From NCBI GenBank assembly GCA_030141605.1, contig JAQGDQ010000109.1, forward strand, positions 280,001 through 342,000: 62,000 nt of DNA, written 5' to 3'. This document shows positions 18,715 to 29,153 of the stretch, one piece after another. Both the position numbers and the translations under genes were made by a program. Below the pieces are notes generated by a model that worked only from the letters and a program-made list of their open reading frames with translations, ran no database searches and was not told where the DNA came from. The stretch's first letter is position 1; every line of letters starts with the position of its first letter. This DNA is from Tubiluchus corallicola (lineage: Eukaryota > Priapulida > Priapulimorpha > Priapulimorphida > Tubiluchidae).

Positions 18715-19851
18715 TTATTGCCAATTTGACAATAAAACCACGATGTTGCAAGTACACACTGCAAAAGTAAGCAGCAAACGCTGATAAGTTATTAATGAGC
18801 CAACTGGTGCAAGAAATATAGGAGAAGCACAGCTTGCTGATTTTTGTAACTTATTAGTACAATTAAGAAGGGTTCTGCTTCTTTCCAAACAATCCCGATG
18901 GATGTCGCACATGTCTTCCAAACTGACGCACTGTTTCTTTCCACAACGGTACTTGCCGTCTGGACAAGGCAAGCAATCATTTTCGTCGCTGTTATCGCCA
19001 CAATCGTCAGTTCCATCACAGACACCTTTAAACTGAATGCAATGCTTATTTTCACATCGAAACTCTTTGCACCATGAACAGTTGTGTTCATCGCTTTCGT
19101 CTGCGCAGTGGACGACAGAATCGCAAAACTTACTATCTTCAAGACACTCATGATTTTTGCATAGAGATTTCATTGGACCACATGGAGGACATTGCTTTAC
19201 AAACTCGTCACTGCCATCGTCACAATGGACGGTGCCGTCGCACACTTGATGCTTGTAAACGCATTGTCCATTGTCGCATCTGAATGTCACTGAACCTTTG
19301 CAAGTAGAACAGCTACGTTCATCTGAACCGTCCAAGCAATCTGCAACGCCATTGCACACTTGAACTTTTGGTAGACATTTTTTGCCGCCATCGCAAGAAA
19401 ATGGGTTTTGGTGTACGCAGTCGTGAGAACAACCCTCACGTTCATCATCACCAAGTAGACAATTTAAGTGTCCATCGCAGTAATCATTGCGACTGATACA
19501 TTTCGTGCTGCCTTTGCACTTGTACCTTCCAGGCCAAAGTTCTGTACAAATTGCGCAGCTGTTCTCGTCAGAGGCGTCGTCGCAGTCAGGTGCCCCATTA
19601 CATACAACTGATAATGGCACACACTGGTTTTCATTGCAGTGAAACGAAAAATTGCCTGTACAAGTGTCACAGTTTTTTTCATCTGAGCCATCCCCACAAT
19701 GGTCAGTGCCATCACACACTGGCTCAAGAATGCACCGGCCATTATCGCACAAGTGACCTTCTAGTGACGGACCATACTGCGTGTTCATACACGACTGCAA
19801 ACAGCCAGCGTCCCTGACAAACACAAACATGACGACAAGCGGCAACCACAT
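18715..19851 (-). CDS. Secreted or surface protein of eight LDL-receptor class A modules
   Basis: Single-exon CDS, 378 aa. Signal peptide MWLPLVVMFVFVRDAGC is followed by eight LDLa modules of about 36-42 residues. Most end in the calcium-binding CDGxxxCxDxSDE signature (CDGTDHCGDGSDEKNC, CDGTDDCGDNSDENDC). Module 3 (CDGHLNCLLGDDEREGC) is altered and module 8 (CDIHRDCLERSRTLLNC) has lost its acidic cluster, so it may not bind calcium. The C-terminus is hydrophobic (about residues 359-375, RLLLTFAVCTCNIVVLLSNWQ with little after it), which fits a GPI signal or a membrane tail. No EGF, beta-propeller or protease domain is present, so it is not a full LDL-receptor relative. Lack of introns is unusual, since LDLa modules are commonly split by introns. 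Confidence 0.85.
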   Translation of the reverse strand: MWLPLVVMFVFVRDAGCLQSCMNTQYGPSLEGHLCDNGRCILEPVCDGTDHCGDGSDEKNCDTCTGNFSFHCNENQCVPLSVVCNGAPDCDDASDENSCAICTELWPGRYKCKGSTKCISRNDYCDGHLNCLLGDDEREGCSHDCVHQNPFSCDGGKKCLPKVQVCNGVADCLDGSDERSCSTCKGSVTFRCDNGQCVYKHQVCDGTVHCDDGSDEFVKQCPPCGPMKSLCKNHECLEDSKFCDSVVHCADESDEHNCSWCKEFRCENKHCIQFKGVCDGTDDCGDNSDENDCLPCPDGKYRCGKKQCVSLEDMCDIHRDCLERSRTLLNCTNKLQKSASCASPIFLAPVGSLITYQRLLLTFAVCTCNIVVLLSNWQ

Positions 19852-20124
19852 TTCGAGGTCCGAAAGTAAAAATACACTCGAAAACTATCTTCTCGGTTAT
19901 TACATTCTTTTCTAACTCTCAAGCAGAACCATTTAACGCGTTTAGCTTTACAAGTTAAACATCTTGCATTTAGCGCATCGTCTGTAACAGCAATTTTTTA
20001 TTAGCCACTTAGTTTCGAATCACGTACTCAGACTAAACGCTCACTGGGCCCAAAATAGCGATTTATCAACGAACCAAATAAGCCGCCTTCCTTAAATATG
20101 AGAAAAGATGTATGAATTACTTAG
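19852..20124. other. Upstream region of the LDLa gene
   Basis: AT-rich, no clear TATA box. AATAAA on the minus strand at about 19995-20000 could end the candidate exon at 20125. Confidence 0.3.
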
Positions 20125-20403
20125 TCAACGAAGAACTACTCGATAATTAAGCGCACAGAGACACTTTAGAATGCTCACGTACTGCCGCATGCACGAAAGC
20201 AACTTTTCAAACCCCAATTTTATAGTGCAGCATTTGTATGTTACATTTTCACTAACCGTGAGGTTGGAATGGTATAATTTGTTCAACTTGCATCGATGAT
20301 AAAGTAGTGCAACATCTGCTGTGGTATAATTAGTCCTTCCTTGCATGAAACTGCGTGGGCAATCAATGCCTGAATTAAAGAAATTTTGTATTCCACCTGC
20401 CAA
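20125..20403 (-). CDS. Unrecognised Cys-containing open frame, possible last exon
   Basis: About 92 codons to a TGA, opening after a moderate acceptor (AAGTTGGCAG). The product has three N-glycosylation sequons (NYT, NLT, NVT) and scattered cysteines (IDCPRSF, YHRCKL, YKCCTIKL, LLSCMRQ). No ATG suits a start and no upstream exon was found. Either a 3' exon of a secreted protein or chance. I do not recognise it. Confidence 0.25.
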   Translation of the reverse strand: MAGGIQNFFNSGIDCPRSFMQGRTNYTTADVALLYHRCKLNKLYHSNLTVSENVTYKCCTIKLGFEKLLSCMRQYVSILKCLCALNYRVVLR

Positions 20404-20452
20404 CTTGAAAATGCTTATTTAGTAATAAGTGGCTATATGTCTAGTTCATAAC

Positions 20453-20851
20453 TTAAGCTAGCTTAACCAAACTCTTCTCGGCTTCGAAATGCTGACATAT
20501 CATTGCGAATAATCCGACACCAGTTGGCACGTTGCTGACATTTTGAATGTTTTCAAATGTTTTGATTCTGATTTGTTTGAGCACGGATTTCAATTTGTCT
20601 TTGTGGTGGTGAAGATAGCATTCTGATGGTTGGCTGAAGAGAATTTGACGAAGAAGCCTGTTTTCCTGCATTTTCTGACATGTCCTGACTGGAGAAGACA
20701 GTATTTCGTAAGGTGCTTGATGCTCTGGCTGTCTGCTCATTCGAGGCCGCCTTGCTGGTGATGTATGATGTTGATGATGATGTAAAAACGTATGATGTTC
20801 AGAACGGAGCGCAACTTGCTGGTGGAAACGTCTCAATGTGACAAAGTCCAA
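20453..20851 (-). CDS. Unrecognised basic open frame
   Basis: About 132 codons without a clear ATG start. His/Arg/Gln-rich N-terminal part, then a possibly helical stretch with LKSVLKQIRIKTFENIQ. Composition is less biased than typical AT-rich noise, but there is no signal peptide, domain or splice partner. Low-confidence candidate. Confidence 0.15.
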   Translation of the reverse strand: MDFVTLRRFHQQVALRSEHHTFLHHHQHHTSPARRPRMSRQPEHQAPYEILSSPVRTCQKMQENRLLRQILFSQPSECYLHHHKDKLKSVLKQIRIKTFENIQNVSNVPTGVGLFAMICQHFEAEKSLVKLA

Positions 20852-21029
20852 GTTTCGAATGATGCTAACATGCGGAAACTATGATACGAAAGCTGAATGT
20901 CTAGTCGTGAGTCGAAATTCACAGTTAAATTTTGTTATTCTTCATGGCGTAAGTGTTGATGAATCATTTATAACACCTATGATCAGACCGCCAAGAACCT
21001 GGTCGTAACTTTTTATCCTAATTATGTCT

Positions 21030-21620
21030 TTTAATCAACATACAGCCAACGTTTGCAAAAGTACATTTTATCATTTACGTAACATCTATTGTACTAGAAA
21101 GTATTTAACTAAATCATTTCCCAAAATCTCTTATATATGCACTTATTAGTAACCAGGCTTGATTACTGTAATAGTCTCATAATTGGATTACCTGATTATC
21201 AAGTTGCTAAATCACAACTAGTACAGAATTCTCCAGTTCGACATATTACTATCAACAAAACAAATTATCATATGACACCTGATTTAATTAATCTTCATTG
21301 GGTTCCCATTGTACACAGAGAGTAATATACAAAATTAAATTACTGTATTGACCTTCAGAACTCTCAATGATCACGCCCCCCGCCTATGTAACTAACTTGT
21401 TTTCTTTCTATTTTTCAGCTAGATCTTCGAGATTGTCAAATTCTCTGTTATTAAATACACCTAAATCACCTCCGGTCTCTGCTGGTGACAGAGCTTTTTG
21501 TTGTAGCTCCAAAATTATGAAATAAATTGCCACTGCAGCTACGTGATGATAACATTAATTTTTTTAAACGACGTTTGAAAACTGAACTTTTAGAGCAGCT
21601 TTTTCGATTGATGATTATGT
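21030..21620 (+). pseudogene. Decayed LINE reverse-transcriptase C-terminal remnant (CR1/L2-like)
   Basis: Pieces in three frames read as the end of a non-LTR reverse transcriptase: STFYHLRNI, TRLDYCNSLIIGLPDYQ, MTPDLINLHWVPI, then APKL-like and FKRRLKTELLEQLF. Several stops and shifts interrupt it. Only the 3' end is present, as expected from 5' truncation. Confidence 0.75.
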
Positions 21621-24232
21621 TTTATTGTTTTATGTTTTATTACATAAATGACAAATCTGCAAGCACATTAAAATTGACTTATTCCACGCATTTCCTTAAA
21701 TAAAATTGGCATTCTGCAAAAAATTGGCCTAAAAAAATTATACCAAAAAATGGCCACTTTAGGTAACGTAAAAAATTTATTATTACATTACTTAAATGTT
21801 AGTCGACTTTCTATGTCGTGCCTAGGAAAATCAAAAATCTAGGAATTGTACGCTTCGGCCAAACAAAGTTTTGCATTATGTATAATATACTTAGGAAAAG
21901 TTTAAAACATTTTTAGACACCACCTTGGCACTCCATGAAATGTTGTTCTGTCCTGTTTTGCCCTGACCTGCACTGCAATGCACTGAGGTACACTGTTACA
22001 TTGCTCTGCATTAAATTGTATTGCATTGGATTGGATTGCATCGTGCTGTATATACATTGTACTTACATTTGCTGAGGCATTCATTCCTGTGGCCAGAATA
22101 TCTAGCCAGAATCACTTAATTACCCCAGCACTGCTTAACCAAGGACTACCAAGAAACCAAGCGTCAAGTGTGCTGAAGTTAATGATTGCAGTAAAGTAAA
22201 ATTATTTTAACTGTTGCTAGTTTTCCAGATATACCGATGCATCAACCTAATGTTATATGCAATTATAACTGTAACTGACGATAATATTTCCAACATGTTA
22301 GGCCTTTACAAATGTACAGAAATTCCAGAAACTATAAGGACTTACACGCAGACATTTTTTGTAAACATGTAAACATTGAATTATGCAAAATTTTTACATA
22401 TTTCTTTTGTAGGACCTCTTTATGAGTTTTTTCTACTACAGCAGTTTTCCACGTTGAAAACATTTGCATATTCATATATGTGAAAGCTGGAAACAGCAAC
22501 TCCTAAAGCAATTATATATTCTAGCATCTAGTTACGTATTAGTTACTTTACAGAAAATATTGTAGCTTTACATTACACTGGCATACGTTGGAAATTGATG
22601 ATAAAACAGTTGCAAGTGGTGACCTTTCATATAAATCTTCGCGAGAAAATATAGAGATTTGGATAAAGGTATTATTGTCACGCAAACGCAGACAGAAGTG
22701 TGATTATACATATAATTTAGTAGCATAAAGAATATTCAAACTACTTTACAAAAAATCGTTTAAAACACACCAATCGATGTAAAAAATTATATGCATGGAA
22801 TCGAAAACTTGCTAACTCATTGGGCTCATTTTAGATTCGCCTTTACACTTTGTTTCCATTTAGTTTACATACTGTGTCACAGTGTACATGAAAGACTGAC
22901 CTTAAACGAGTTTTCATTGTAAGACAGTCAGCGAGTCTTCGTGTGCAGAATACAATATACTAGGCAGAGGGTATATGTCTATTAGCAATTGTAAAATAAG
23001 CCTTACCCATGTCTGACACTATACACATAATAAAAGATTAAGACTGAATGGATTCAGATCCAAATCCGCGAGCGTAACGCCGTGATCATGTTTTCACCTG
23101 ACTATATCTGATCTAACATATTTTGACACCTGTCTTGGGCTCTTAAAAATCTAACCTTTTTTAAAGCCCTGGTACACATCTGACCCCCATACCTAAATAC
23201 CTATAAAAAGTTTGAATTTAACGCAAAACCCTATCAAACTCGCCGATGTCCAATGTCCGCGACTCTTTGACTGAAAGTTGTCAGTACCCCGACTCCAGGT
23301 GCCTACCCTACAAGTTTCGTGGCTCTAGCCCTCTGCGTTTGGAAGTTGAAAATAATATTAAAACTGGATGCCCTAATTTTCACATTTTGGCTCCTATCTC
23401 GGACCTTTAAACAATCCAAGCTCTCATCTGCTTTCCCTGTAAGTTTCGTGACTGCAGTACTTTGCTTTTGCAGGTTAACGTGAATTAAAAAGTGGAAAAC
23501 TAGGCGTCTAACAAATGAAAAATTAGCGTCAGGGGTTCTCCTAGATTCTAGGGGACAAAAAGGAAAACCTCGGATAAACTTTCGCAAAAAGTGTAAACTA
23601 GAACGTGCTTGATGTCGCATGTAACTTGTCTTTAATTTTGTGTCTGACTGGTTTAAAGTACTTTAATTTTAATTTATCAAGTTGTCTTTTACATTGGTTT
23701 AATTAACTCCTTTTTAAGTTCTTACCCTGCATGACGTAACTAGCTAAAAATTAAGCTAATCAATTCTTTAGACAAGTATAAAACTCTCATTCGCTCGGTC
23801 ATATTACTATGAAATATGATCAGGCAGATTTTCAATGCAGAATGCGACGTTATGCCAAGTTAGGCAATAAAATACTTATTTATAACAATATAAAACGGAC
23901 AGTCTTATACTAAACGGGTGGTTCTTTTGCTGTCTCATGTCTACTTTATTTTTAATTGGCATACTGGATTGTTTTTACTTCTTAAATTGTAGAGCTATGT
24001 TATTTTTAAATAATTTATTTTTATGATAAGGAATAGCTTAGAGTTAAAATGGCTTTGTTTCATTGTTATGTGAGCCTATATTGAATAAAAACAAAACATC
24101 CTTTTGCGTTCACTTGGAATTGATTATTAATTATTTTAAAATCGATTTACGTTTATAATTTCTGTGTAACAGTGGGGACAAATCAGCTGCTGGTTACCAA
24201 AGAAGAACAGCATCATGGAGAATAATATTAAT
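21621..24232. other. Intergenic region, no gene seen
   Basis: AT-rich sequence without convincing exons. Contains a degenerate 129-bp tandem duplication around 23300-23490 and GT/CA-poor simple sequence near 22000-22060. Confidence 0.5.
23300..23490. repeat. Degenerate tandem duplication, period about 129 bp
   Basis: AAGTTTCGTG(G/A)CT...TTTG followed by GTTAA/GTTGAA is found at 23312 and again at 23441 with about 70 % identity over some 45 bases. No coding potential; probably part of an old transposable element. Confidence 0.45.
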
Positions 24233-25507
24233 TTATTCTTCAGCATTAATATACTTCCAGTGAGGAGGGTACTTATATTCATAACGAAAACCTAATTTAA
24301 ATTGTCTAGCATCGGGGTTGAAATAGTTTGAAAAATAAATCACTTCACCGCCTGCCAGAAACCCCGCCCACCATCCGAAACTACCCTGAGTCATAATAGT
24401 ATGATTACACATGGACAAAACGGCCAAGTCAACAGCCGCCGAGTTTCCGGTGTCACTGAACACCACGTCGCGATCAGATAAGTGCGTCTTGCACCAGTGG
24501 ATGTCATCGCTACAAACAACAAATACAGTATTGTTGTGCTTCTGCCGAAAATAATTCATAGCTTTCCTGAGGTAGGCTACACTGGCAGATTTTGCATGAT
24601 TACTCTGAAGCCAAACGTCATAGTCATCTCTTCTTACGTGAACTCCAATGTACGTCACCACAGCGCCCCTATCGCGTGACAGTAATTGTGAGGTAAGCAG
24701 TGACTTAAAAAAGTCGGCGGCCTTTGAAGATATGTCACTTTTGAAAATAAATTCTTTTCTTATTTGATGCTTTACATGATCAAAATACAGCCAAGAGTTT
24801 GTGTAACCTAGCAACAACAGGTAATCATCTTGTGGTTGCAGTGAAAACAGATCTTTGTCGTAAGGCTTATATATAACACGAATGTCCTCTTTTCTCGTCT
24901 TCAGAGGAGGATCTCGCACCGGTAGAGATAAATGAAACACTTCACTGATATTCATTAACGGACTAATGAACGGGTCTAATTTACAAGCTTTTGCTATTCC
25001 GTACAGTGCCGCATACTGAAACATTTGATTGCCTATCCTTCCTCGCGGTACAATAGACAATGAACCGGCAAAATTTTCGTCTGACGAATGCTTACGGTGG
25101 AGGCGGCCATTTGCAGAAATCTCGTCGTAGTCGTACAGTCCCGGCACCTCATTGCTAAGATCATATTCAAAATCGTAATTTATTGTGTCCTTGAGACGCA
25201 AGTGCTTGTGTGGATAATGATTAACTACAGGCTGGTTAGGCAAGTTTACCGCTGCAGTATCTAGCCGGTTCTTAAATCCAAATTCTTGCCCGACTTTCAC
25301 TTGATGACTAGAACCAAACCAATCTGGTTTGGGCGATACATGCTGATTACCACTCGTCGTAGATCTAGTTATTCTGTCATGTCTGCTCAACTCGCTATCT
25401 GGAGGACTGCGTCGTCTGGTGGAGTGCGAGCGCAACTCTATGACGACTAATACCACAAAACAGAGAGACACAAATTTTATCAATAAGTATTTTTTGCACC
25501 TTATCAT
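24233..25507 (-). CDS. Galactoside alpha-1,2-fucosyltransferase, GT11 family
   Basis: Single-exon CDS, 424 aa. It is a type II Golgi membrane enzyme: short basic N-tail (MIRCKK), one transmembrane helix at about 8-24, a variable stem to about 145, then the catalytic domain. GT11 motifs visible: GRIGNQMFQYA (156-166), HVRRDDYD (290-297, the GDP-fucose-contacting HxRRxDY region), and VFSDTGNSAAVDLAVLSMCNH (349-369) with GSFGWWAGFLAGG (375-387). It should transfer fucose from GDP-fucose in alpha-1,2 linkage to galactose-type acceptors on glycans in the Golgi lumen. The motif shows Asp where HVRRGDY is usual. Length is somewhat above the usual 340-370 because of the long stem. Vertebrate relatives are FUT1/FUT2, but acceptor specificity cannot be read. 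Confidence 0.92.
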   Translation of the reverse strand: MIRCKKYLLIKFVSLCFVVLVVIELRSHSTRRRSPPDSELSRHDRITRSTTSGNQHVSPKPDWFGSSHQVKVGQEFGFKNRLDTAAVNLPNQPVVNHYPHKHLRLKDTINYDFEYDLSNEVPGLYDYDEISANGRLHRKHSSDENFAGSLSIVPRGRIGNQMFQYAALYGIAKACKLDPFISPLMNISEVFHLSLPVRDPPLKTRKEDIRVIYKPYDKDLFSLQPQDDYLLLLGYTNSWLYFDHVKHQIRKEFIFKSDISSKAADFFKSLLTSQLLSRDRGAVVTYIGVHVRRDDYDVWLQSNHAKSASVAYLRKAMNYFRQKHNNTVFVVCSDDIHWCKTHLSDRDVVFSDTGNSAAVDLAVLSMCNHTIMTQGSFGWWAGFLAGGEVIYFSNYFNPDARQFKLGFRYEYKYPPHWKYINAEE

Positions 25508-26929
25508 TGTTCGCCGCTTAACGTCTTACATTACACGAGAGAATGTGTAGATATGTCAAATTCACTTCCATTCATTTTTCTTGCTCTGAGACAGAGGAAT
25601 TTTATGTCAACTTGCCACACTTAAAAACAGAATTTCAGCAAAGTCAAATCCAAATTCTTACCGATCTTGTCACTATGACAAATTTACCAAAATTCTTATT
25701 AAGATTCGGTGTTCGGCTGCACATTTATCCATAACGTTTAAACTCACCTCGCAGACTGATGCGAAAAGCAAAAAAGAACAAACCAAAAAAGCTTACGCCG
25801 CTTATTCATGACCACAACACATTTATTTTTGCTGGAAAAAATAATACAGTCTACAGGAGTTCACGTGTTATACAAAATGACCTGGACATTGAACTAAGTT
25901 TAAACCGGTTCCCTTCTTCTCGCACAAGTGATCAGCGGATCCATTCTATCGCATTATACTAGTATTCTACGCTTTACATAACTTACCTGACTAAGGCTGA
26001 CTTGCCACCTTTAGAAATAGATCAACCTTTTAAAAGCCAAATCTGGGTCGATGAAGTGCTAACTTCCTTGTGCCAGCAATCCTCAGTATAACATGAACTA
26101 TTTACATAGTTAAGAAGTAATTTAATGAAACCAGCAGATAAACAGTAGGCTAACCGCAGCGACAAAAACCTGTAATAAGCAAAGAAGCAGATATTATCCC
26201 AAATTTTATTACCTTCCTACTACAGTGGGTAAACAGCAAAGGAGTTTTCCAAGACTGGAATAAATACGTAGATAAAAAATAAATGTTTTCACAAATCCTG
26301 CTGGAAATGTAGTAGACGTTTTTTTTTCATTTTGCCGCATCACGCTACATGTGCATTTGTAAATCAACGACAATTAAACTATCGTTTTTAAACGCTATTT
26401 GCCAATATTTAAGTAATCAGTGATGAAAAGTGAACAGTTTCCAATGTGATACAATCTACAACAGACGTAAAGCGATCCTGGCTCCATCTTTTGCGAGCTA
26501 TAACTACAACATGTAACATCTTCCCTTTTTTGGCTAGTAAGGACTATAACGTTCGTTGCATTTCTAGTGTTGCAGAAACTAAATCCCTAGATCCCTAAAC
26601 TTATACCAAGACACTGATGCAAACTTGCTCATAACCAGATGTTTTTAAACATTGCAAATACATGCATTAAAATGAAATTAAATCTGATTCATTCCATTAT
26701 GAATAAATTCAGAGTGGCAAAGCATTGAAAATACATTTAAGCATGTTATTGTATTCTAAACAAAAGAAATTGCAGCTCGAGTGAGAAGTTTTACTTCAAT
26801 GATAACAATAAGTTTATGGTGGACGACTGCAAGTACATGACGCACATAAAATGTAACAGACTAAGAGCGAAAGTTTTTCAGGCCTGATATTACAGCAAGA
26901 AACCAAGAAGCTCTTCTGTTTGGGCTTAG
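25508..26929. other. Intergenic region, no gene seen
   Basis: Upstream of the fucosyltransferase. Short AT-rich open frames only; no promoter element stands out. Confidence 0.5.
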
Positions 26930-27335
26930 CCAAATCCTGTAGCGGTAGCCCTATAGGCTGAAGCCTAAGGCCCGGGATCAAAAGGGGCCCGGCAAAATAA
27001 AACGAAAAAAAAATTTTTTTTGTAAAAAAATAAATTGACAAAAGAGCATAGTAAAGCCAAAATAAAATATAGAAAATATAAATAAAATATGAACAAAGTC
27101 AAAAAACTGACAGACCAGAGGCATACAGTCAACTGCTGACTGTCCTACCAGGTTTAGTGAATGAGCGAAACATAGTACATAGAATGCTGCGCTGCTTTCT
27201 TTGCACAAAATTAAACAAACTTACAAACGACGAGAGCTCCACAAAAACACGTCAGCTCAGCAGTGTAGCAACATTTAAAAGGCCCGTTCCAAGCTCAAGC
27301 CTAAGGCCCATAAAATCATAATCCGCCGCTGGCCA
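26930..27335 (-). mobile_element. hAT-type transposon remnant (ZMYM1-like transposase)
   Basis: On the minus strand CFAHSLNLVGQSAVDCMPLVCQFF (27090-27165 region) matches the conserved HSLNLVG block of the hAT transposases domesticated in ZMYM-type proteins. The upstream edge reads CAGCGGCGGATTATG...GGGCC, typical of hAT termini of this group. A block (CTNAAGCCTAAGGCCC) occurs twice in the same orientation at about 26959 and 27291. The frame is soon lost in A/T runs. Dead fragment. Confidence 0.65.
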
Positions 27336-28297
27336 AATTCACTTCCAGATAAAAACGACTTGCAAAACCACGTGGCTGTTTAGGCTATTTTTCCACTTAA
27401 ATCAATAAGACAAGTTTTTTTCTGAGATTCAAAATTTGAATGAAGTAGAATACCTACGGAATTACGATCACATAAATATAAATCGCTGATAATCTCAATT
27501 ATACAATTATTTATTAATTTTACGTAATTATGCATCTTCGCCTTAAACCTATATCATGCAGCGTAAAACCTGCGTAAAGCGTGAAATTGCGCAGGCGCAT
27601 GAAGGACATTCAGGACAATAACACAGGTTACAATCATCATGCTCCAGTGGACGATTGAAGCTTACCTGTTATTGCTACAGTTACTATGGAGACGCGTAGT
27701 TATCAGGTGCTTTCTGTTTGCGATGAACAAACGTAAAATGAGTATTAGCTGTAACGGTTGATTATTACTGGAAGACCAAGAAGCCTAGTAATAATTGTTG
27801 TTATTATCTTATTGTCATGAGTTTTGTTGTAGCTGTGTCGTCGCAAATCAAGTTAAAAGTGTGTCGTCCATAGTAGGTTATCTACGTCATATTTAATTGG
27901 CAACTACGTGAGTTTTATTCAATTTGTGTGGGCTCCGGAAAACTAATACTATACACTGTTCAACGTTGCTAGCTTGACATAATGAAGCTGTGTGATGTGT
28001 GGATTTAGAAGCCAATATATTTTCCCATCACGCTGCTTAAAATTAGCCTGGCTTCGTGATAATTAGGTAAGCATGGAACTTGAATGTCAAGTGTATAGGG
28101 TTGAGCTAATGAAATTTCTGTCTTTTCTTCTTACATGCATATGCATATTAGAAAGCTAATGCATAAAATACATTTATAGGTTGAATGTTTAGTAAACGAT
28201 ACAGTGCTAATAACTGGCGTCATATTTTAGAGTTATTCGCCTAGTTATGTTTGTATCATCATCAGCATCATGATCATCACCACCACCACCACCCTCG

Positions 28298-28342
<45 letters not shown>

Positions 28343-28755
28343 AGTAAATTTAATCTACTCTTTACGCTTTTCAGTGACAGTTTCACTTCTGTTGGTAAAC
28401 GATCCCTAGTGTAAATAAGTGACTGTCACCTAAGAATATTATGGTGCATTATGGGGTAAAAAATAAGGTGATAGTTTTTGTGGACTAAATTATAGACTGA
28501 AACCATAAATTTTACCCACGAAATGTTTTAGTGCATCGATTTCACTGTCGCTTTTAGTGCAAACTATACCTTCGATATTATTTTTCAGTTTTAATTAGAT
28601 TTAGGAAGGCATGTTATTCACATTCAATGTCTGACAACTACTAAAGTGCAGAGGCATCTAAATGTGCTTCAAAGTTAAACAAAAATATTTAACACAAAAC
28701 GTCACAATAATAATAATTATTATTATTACTAACCTGACTTTCTATTAATTTTCAG
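27336..28755 (+). promoter_or_regulatory. Probable promoter and 5'-UTR region of the adenylate-kinase-like gene
   Basis: An AG|GTAAGC donor at 28066/28067 and a TTTTCAG acceptor at 28754-28755 could define a non-coding first exon and intron ahead of the coding exon. A CAC/ATC microsatellite (28256-28342) lies within the putative UTR intron. The transcription start is not determined. Confidence 0.35.
28256..28342. repeat. (ATC)n/(ACC)n microsatellite
   Basis: CATCATCATGATCATC, then ACC units, then about 14 ATC units. Non-coding. Confidence 0.9.
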
Positions 28756-29020
28756 GTCGACATTCAAGAGCAAAACAGCGACAGGCAATCAGCTGAGATA
28801 ATTAGTTCCTGTTTCTGGAGTATAAATTAATCGCGACAAGTTTTAATAACTAAGCTTGGCGAGCGTGCAGGTACGCATGCAATATTACACCTGAGCTGAA
28901 AATGACTATTGCTTATCTAATAACTCGAGAACACATAATCGTTGTGCTCAGTGTGCCCAATTATGAGAGACAATCACCCACACAAGAAATTCTGGGATAA
29001 AGTTTGCAGATGCTGAGAGT

Positions 29021-29153
29021 ATGGGTTGTGGTGTTAGTAGTCATGCAGTCTTAGAAGACTTACCGTTCAGGAAACCAAGAATTAACATACGGATCGGTGA
29101 CAGAGTCCGGCATATAGATCCAGATATAAACCCAAAAATTATATTTATCTTCG
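29021..29153 (+). CDS. First coding exon of the adenylate-kinase-like gene
   Basis: Forty-four codons plus one base, ending TTCG|GTAAGT. It supplies MGCGVSS and the beta strand KIIFIF that leads into the P-loop. It is 15.6 kb from exon 2 and is the only exon that can complete the P-loop Gly in phase 1. Confidence 0.82.
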
